From contig NC_065872.1 of NCBI RefSeq assembly GCF_933775445.1, positions 17,422,001 to 17,486,000 on the forward strand: a stretch of DNA of 64,000 nucleotides. The letters are read 5' to 3'. A program made the translations under genes and the position numbers. Every line of letters starts with the position of its first letter. Positions within the stretch are counted from its first letter, which is position 1. Below the pieces are notes generated by a model. That model did not search any database. It saw only the letters and a program-made list of their open reading frames with translations, and had not been told where the DNA came from. Positions 59,090 through 64,000 of this stretch are shown in pieces. Origin of the DNA: Argentina anserina. Taxonomy: Eukaryota; Streptophyta; Magnoliopsida; Rosales; Rosaceae.

Positions 59090-59765
59090 CACGTACAATA
59101 ATCTACTCATTATTTGTACAAATTACATCAACATGCTCAATATATAATTCTCATCACCACTGTGATCATATTCACAAACGAAATCCTAACAGTATATAAT
59201 ATAGCAAACTATATATATATGTACATATTTACCATTTATACAGTATATATATATATATAATCCATTATATTATATACATGTCATATTTCATAAACACGTC
59301 CGAAGACAAAACGTTTTAACAATTCTCAACGTTAAAACCACATACAATAATCTACTCATTATTTGTACAAATCGCATCACATTCTCAATATATAATTCTC
59401 GTCACCACTGTGATCATATTCACAAACGAAATCCTAACAGTATATAATATAGCAAACCATATATATATGTACCTATTTACCATTTATACAATATATATAA
59501 TCCACTATATCATATACATGTAGTATTTCTTAAACACGTCCGAAGACAAAACGTTTTAACAATTCTCAACGTCAAAACCACGTACAATAATCTACTCATT
59601 ATTTGTACAAATCACATCAACATGCTCAATATATAATTCTCATCACCACTGTGATCATATTCCCAAACGAAATCCTAACAATATATAATATAGCAAACTA
59701 TATATATATATATACCTATTTACCATTTATATAATATATATATAATCTACTATATCATATACATG
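59090..59765. repeat. ~240-bp tandem repeat, three copies, in the family A LTR
   Basis: CGTACAATAATCTACTCATTATTTG and CACTGTGATCATATTC recur at about 59092, 59340 and 59580. Each copy ends in a TATATATATGTA microsatellite and CCATTTATA. Copies 1 and 2 of the family show one or two units at this place. Confidence 0.88.
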
Positions 59766-59984
59766 TCATATTTCATTCATTAATATTTTACAAAATCTTG
59801 AATCTCCGCAAGGTAGATTCGTAAATAAGTGAGATTTTACTCATCTTCTTTCCTGCGTGCAACTTCCACGACACTGAAAGTAATTTCCTCACTCGTTTCG
59901 TCAGTCTCCTAATAGCATGATAAATGCTTAGAAAACGATACTTAAAATATCAGGTGACGATTTCAGCACAGCTAAATGTTGTTC

Positions 59985-60195
59985 ATAAAACATTGTTCAC
60001 AGAACACTGTTCATGTTTACTACTCACTGTTTTTACTAAACCACTGTTCACAGTACTGTTTTTACCAAAACACTGTTTCATGGTTACTGTTTACCATGTC
60101 ACTGTTCACATTTACTGTTTTAACATAACACTGTTCACATGTACTGTTACATATCACTATTCACAGTACTATTCATGCGGCGTCACTATTCACCG
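59985..60195. promoter_or_regulatory. ACTGTTCAC motif cluster in the family A LTR
   Basis: ACTGTT or its close variants occur about 15 times in 210 bp, many as CACTGTTCAC. Sparser versions exist at 5270-5400 (ACTGTTCATGTACGTACT) and 20180-20340 in other copies. Position inside the LTR suggests a regulatory repeat; this is inference. Confidence 0.6.
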
Positions 60196-61060
60196 ACCGC
60201 CACCAATCATCACCAAATTTCACCACCACAACATAAACAACATTTCCAACAACTTTCTAGTTGACACCAAGGTCTAAATCCAAGCCTAAACAGTCCAAAC
60301 AACGAAGAACATAAATTTGGCACTATTCACAAACCCTAGAAATTGAAATTCTTGATTCGGGTACTTACACATCGATTTGGCTCGATTCCTTTTGTGGGAA
60401 TGTTGCTGGGACTGAGACAAGCAAAACCCCCCAAGAATCTCGAGCTATGGTGGCCGGAGGAGGCGACGCCGACACAGTAGCAACTTCCGGCAGTTGCTGC
60501 ACCGTGTGTGGTTGTCGCCGGAGTGCAAGGAGTAGCCCAAAAGATGGAGATCGTCGAGCCCGTCAGTTTGATAGGTGGCACGACACGAGGCGACGTCGGA
60601 TGGTGGAGAAATCGGCCGGAGAAGATTTTTGGGTCGGGTGAATAGTACCCGAGCTCGGGTGAACAGTAACCAAGCTGAATTTTTGGAAAAATAAACTGAT
60701 TTTCTGATTACTAATCTCCTCTCCTTCCTTTTATAGTATTTCCAAAATCGGAAACCAAACTTCCGTTACTAACAACTTCCCCATACAACATCCGATTAAA
60801 GCGTGCTGCGCGTCTACGAATTCGTATTGACGAATTCTACGACTTTCGTGAAGGGAGTTTCCTGAAAAGAGTGACGGATTAAAAATCGACTCTTGGGTCA
60901 AATGAACTTAATCAAATAACACACCTTTGACTCTTGAAACCAATGTCTACTTCGAACAACGACAAAATAAAAGGCGTAAAATGTGAATTTAATCAAATTA
61001 CCATTCCCTTAATTTCTGATAAATTAAAAGAAATGGTATTGAAAATTTGGGTTATTACAT

Positions 61061-61993
61061 TATGTAGAAATCAACCTGAACGTAGTTCACGTATGATGTT
61101 TCTCAGATTAATGGCAAATTGCATTGCCTCTTATTGAGATTTGATGTCGTTCCCTGTAAAATAATGGATATCAATGTCAAACTGTGTTTTGTGACTACAG
61201 TTTTATCCGCCTTTTATATGATACTGAAGTCAAAGTTCATATATTAATATGGAGCTGAGATGCTAAAGCGGGAACTGAAATTTTGATGCATTTTCACTGT
61301 CGGACTTATTCTTAATGCCCATCAAATTGAACCTTAACCTCTGCTAAAATGAATTCCAAATGAAGGCATTGATATGGCATCTGATTCCAAACTTTGAACA
61401 AGGTTTCTGCTTAAGTTTCTATTGAGTATGTCAAATAGCTGTGTATTTAATTGATATAGTTAAAGTAGCTGTGTTATTCAATTGCTCTGTGTTATTTTAA
61501 ATACTCAATCAAGTATGTAAAGTAGCCGTGTTATTTGGAAAATGTTGATTCCTCATCTGCTACAGATCTGAAACTCTTTACTTAAAATTTGATTAGTTTG
61601 GGTTTGTATTTAGTAATTCAACCTGGCATTGTTAAGTAAATTCATACCTATATTCTACCAAAGTTGATCTCATACAGTATTCTTTCAGTAGATACCTTAA
61701 GATCCTTTTCCTGTTTAAAAATTGATATATACTGAGACTATGGAATCATCAACTCAAGCGTCCAAAATCTGAATTTCTTACTTTGTAAAAAAAAGTTAGA
61801 TCAATATTGTCAGTGTAAATAGTTACTTAATCATTGTGGTTTTACAATTACTAGATAAACTCATTCAAAGTTCATGTTGTTTGCAATTAACTTTGCGACT
61901 GTGTTTAACCCGTCCAACTTTACTTATATCAACGTTTGGCATTTGATCAGATCAGTTTACTTTTCTTTTGGCGTTGGGAGTCATGGTTGTGAC
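61061..61993. other. Intergenic sequence, nothing recognised
   Basis: AT-rich unique-looking sequence; no gene or transposon end recognised. Confidence 0.4.
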
Positions 61994-62196
61994 CAGGGCC
62001 GGCCCTGAGGGGGGGGGGGGGGGGCAGCCAGTGCTACCGCACTGGGCCAAGACCCAATTTTTTTTTTTTTTTCTGTTTGTTTGTTTTTTTTTTTCAGTAT
62101 AAGGGCCAATTTTTTTTCTGTTTGTTTTTTTGTGTGGGGAAGGGCCCATTTTTTTTTTCTTTGCACTGGGTCTCAAATTTTTCAGGGCCGGCCCTG
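61994..62196. mobile_element. Short hAT-type MITE (203 bp) with palindromic ends
   Basis: Perfect 8-bp flanks GTTGTGAC (61986-61993 and 62197-62204). Both ends are CAGGGCCGGCCCTG, itself a palindrome. The left end is followed by a run of 17-18 G. The inside has T-runs and GGGCCAA/TGGGTC segments. Confidence 0.9.
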
Positions 62197-62204
62197 GTTG
62201 TGAC

Positions 62205-63040
62205 AAACATATCATTATATCTGAAGAATTCTCCAAATTATTTAGGAAACTTATTTCATTCCTCTAGCTAAAGCAGCATTTCAAACATTAATTTTTTATT
62301 TCTATATCAGTATTTCATTGGAGTTTATAGAGAAAAGTTGGCTCAAATAAATTGTTTTCCCTTCAAACTAAAAATCCTATTGATAGTATGCAGAAGATGT
62401 TAGCAATTGCTTATTTTCTCTATTTGGAAATCGATTCCAGTAGTTTGAATATATGCTTCCCATACTCAAGACCATAATAATAGATTCATCGAAGGTTTAT
62501 GTAAGCTTGATGTTTACGGTTGTTAAATTTTAATTTTATTGTATGCTAACGGCATTGATTTGTTCTCATGATCTCGGTAGATTTTGACACGGGTATAAGG
62601 GACCAGCTTGAAATTCATAAAAGCAGGGGAAGCTGAAGTGGCACACAATTCTGTCCGAGGTAGACCTTCTGATTGTATTGCGGTTGGCTCAATAAATTTC
62701 CTTTTCCATGTGCTATAATGTTTGCATCGGTGAAAATTATTTTTCTGGGTTAATTATTGTCATTTATTGAGATGATCATTGATCAGTTGAAATTTGAAAA
62801 CAAGAAAGATAATGGGATTGCTCAAGGAGAATCACGTCGAGTTCGCATGTAAACAGATAAAGGGATCGACTACTCAGCTATTATATGTTAAATGTTCAAT
62901 TCGTTAGTAATAATTTGTGAATTTGGTCAAACTCCCAAATATGTAATAGCACCCTTTTGATGATATGAAAGAGTAAATAGGTTTTCTGGTGTAAAGTTTA
63001 TGATTAAACATCTTATTGCTTCATTGCGTAAGTTTATGAT
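62205..63040. other. Intergenic sequence, nothing recognised
   Basis: AT-rich DNA. 62580-62680 has a faint exon-like look (CTCGGTAG then ATTTTGACACGGG) that could not be supported. Confidence 0.4.
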
Positions 63041-63044
63041 TAAA

Positions 63045-63228
63045 TAGGATTTGTTTTTATATTAGCTAGAGGTGCTATCTCTTGGAAATCAGTCAAAAAG
63101 AAGGTAGTTTGCACTTCTACGATGCAAGCTGAATTTGCAGCTTTACATGAAGCTACAGTGCATGGTATTTGTCTAAAGAACTTCATCTCACAGACACGTC
63201 TAATGGACTCCATAGAATGCCCAATTAC
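63045..63228 (+). pseudogene. Copia RNase H remnant
   Basis: An open stretch reads FVFILARGAISWKSVKKK, then STMQAEFAALHEAT and HGICLKNFIS. This is the usual Copia RNase H pattern (gly-ala-x-SWKS ... ST-x-AE-x-x-A). It is cut off at 63228 by a family A LTR. No LTR or other part of its element was seen nearby, so it is an orphan piece, not clearly from the two Copia copies described above. Confidence 0.8.
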
Positions 63229-64000
63229 TGTAATACTCCGAATTATCGGGTTCGAATTGTATGAATTCTTAGAAATTAAATAAAATCGCATTTTTCGCTT
63301 TCTCGACGATGTCAAATGAAACAGAACTGTCTTCGGAAATTTAAATTGAAAAAGCGTTACGTTTCGTGACTTGAGAGTTGACTTCTATTCTCGTCATTCG
63401 TTTATGAAAACTTCCTTCACGAAAGTTGTAGAGCTCGTCAATATGAGTTCATGGACAAGTCACACACCTTAATCGGACGTCGTATGTGGAAGTTATCTTC
63501 AACGGAAGTTGGTTTCCGATTTTGGAAAAAGTATAAACGAGGTTTTTAGGAAATTAGAGTTTCCAAAAACAGAAACCCATCTTTTCTCTCTCTCTCTTCC
63601 CCACAGTCTCTCTCCCTCTTGACCCCGACCCTCTCTCTCTCTCAAAATCACCTCCGGCGATCTCATGCCTCAGCCTGGTCTGGCTCTCACCGCCGGTCCC
63701 AAGACCACCGCAAGCTCGACCTCTCCCACCCCCGGACGAGACGCACCTTCGCTCACCGCCGTGAAGCCTCGCCGACAAGCGGCAATTTCTGCAAAAACCT
63801 CGTCGCCGATTCAAGCTTCGCCGCCGGTGAATGGAGCCATAGATCCTTGCAAATCGACGTTTGGGTTGGGTATAGCACGAAATTGGAGTTCAAATCGGAG
63901 GTTTTAACGTCGGAGGGAGCTTGGGATTTCCGAAGCTTTCCGGCGACTTTCCAACCAATTTCCGACGATCTGGGTTGCAACGAAGGTACGGTTGTGATAT
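63229..64000 (+). mobile_element. Family A LTR, copy 5, 5' part, continues past the window
   Basis: It starts TGTAATACTCCGAATTATCGG after the RNase H remnant. Family landmarks CTTCCTTCACGAAAGTTGTAG, GAGCTCGTCAATATGAGTTC and GTTTCCGATTTTGGAAAAAGTATAAACG are in the same order as in copy 2. A CT-rich leader and GC-rich part (63570-63900) follow. Whether this is a solo LTR or the 5' LTR of a full element cannot be told from this window. Confidence 0.8.

Larger units (their letters stand above)
58204..61060 (-). mobile_element. Family A LTR, copy 4 (2857 bp), well preserved
   Basis: On the + strand it reads TGTAACGACCCTAAAATTTCG to ATTTGGGTTATTACA, i.e. intact TG..CA ends in reverse orientation. 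It carries the minisatellite (58790-58990), three ~240-bp repeats (59090-59765), an ACTGTTCAC-rich segment (59985-60195) and the CGACTTTCGTGAAGGGAGTT segment. The flanking 5-mers GTAAA and TTATG do not match, unlike copies 1 and 2, so it may derive from recombination between two insertions. Confidence 0.8.

Overview
The window is plant nuclear DNA, from a eudicot. The evidence is GT-AG spliced genes on the minus strand, a full-length plant ABCB transporter, a plant-type SEC23 paralogue, and a dense nest of plant transposons (Copia, large solo LTRs, hAT, CACTA). A rosid, possibly Rosaceae, would fit, but that is an impression and not proven. There are two host genes, both intact by inspection of their splice sites. 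The first is a SEC23-type COPII coat protein (10769-15677, 5 coding exons, 878 aa). The second is an ABCB4/11/21-like transporter (29510-34559, 12 coding exons, 1282 aa). The rest is mostly mobile DNA.

Layout. 1-8687: one decayed + strand Copia element whose 5' end lies outside the window, carrying a hAT MITE and a 2.5 kb solo LTR. 8688-10440: unclassified sequence with GC-rich degenerate minisatellites. 10441-16240: SEC23 gene with a hAT MITE in its second intron. 16765-17370: four or five ~140 bp tandem repeats. 17445-21891: solo LTR (family A here) with a second solo LTR (family B) nested in it. 22532-27000: MITE, decayed hAT and a non-LTR retroposon with a 27-bp hairpin at its 5' end. 27337-39334: another family A LTR, split by a 6.4 kb block that holds the ABCB gene and is flanked by ~280 bp direct repeats. 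Its right half holds a family B solo LTR. 39645-42857: a CACTA element that captured the start of an ALIS (CDC50-type flippase subunit) gene. 43244-45626: a family B LTR joined to a nearly complete antisense copy of tRNA-Asp, between ~290 bp direct repeats. 46304-50722: a hAT element with a perfect 8-bp target duplication and an uninterrupted three-exon transposase of 853 aa. 50825-57879: a second Copia copy (minus strand) whose 5' LTR is split by a 2 kb non-autonomous hAT. 58204-64000: two more family A LTRs, a palindromic-ended MITE and a Copia RNase H remnant.

The host genes show no functional link to one another: one is secretory coat machinery, the other a membrane transporter. The coherent story is mobile DNA. 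An apparently autonomous hAT sits among several short hAT derivatives with similar ends and 8-bp target duplications. At least two insertions (the ABCB block and the LTR-tRNA chimera) have ~280-290 bp flanking duplications, as expected when widely staggered double-strand breaks are repaired with filler DNA. Two large LTR families are present almost only as solo LTRs. All exon borders were read by eye from splice consensus, reading frame and recalled family similarity; no searches were run.
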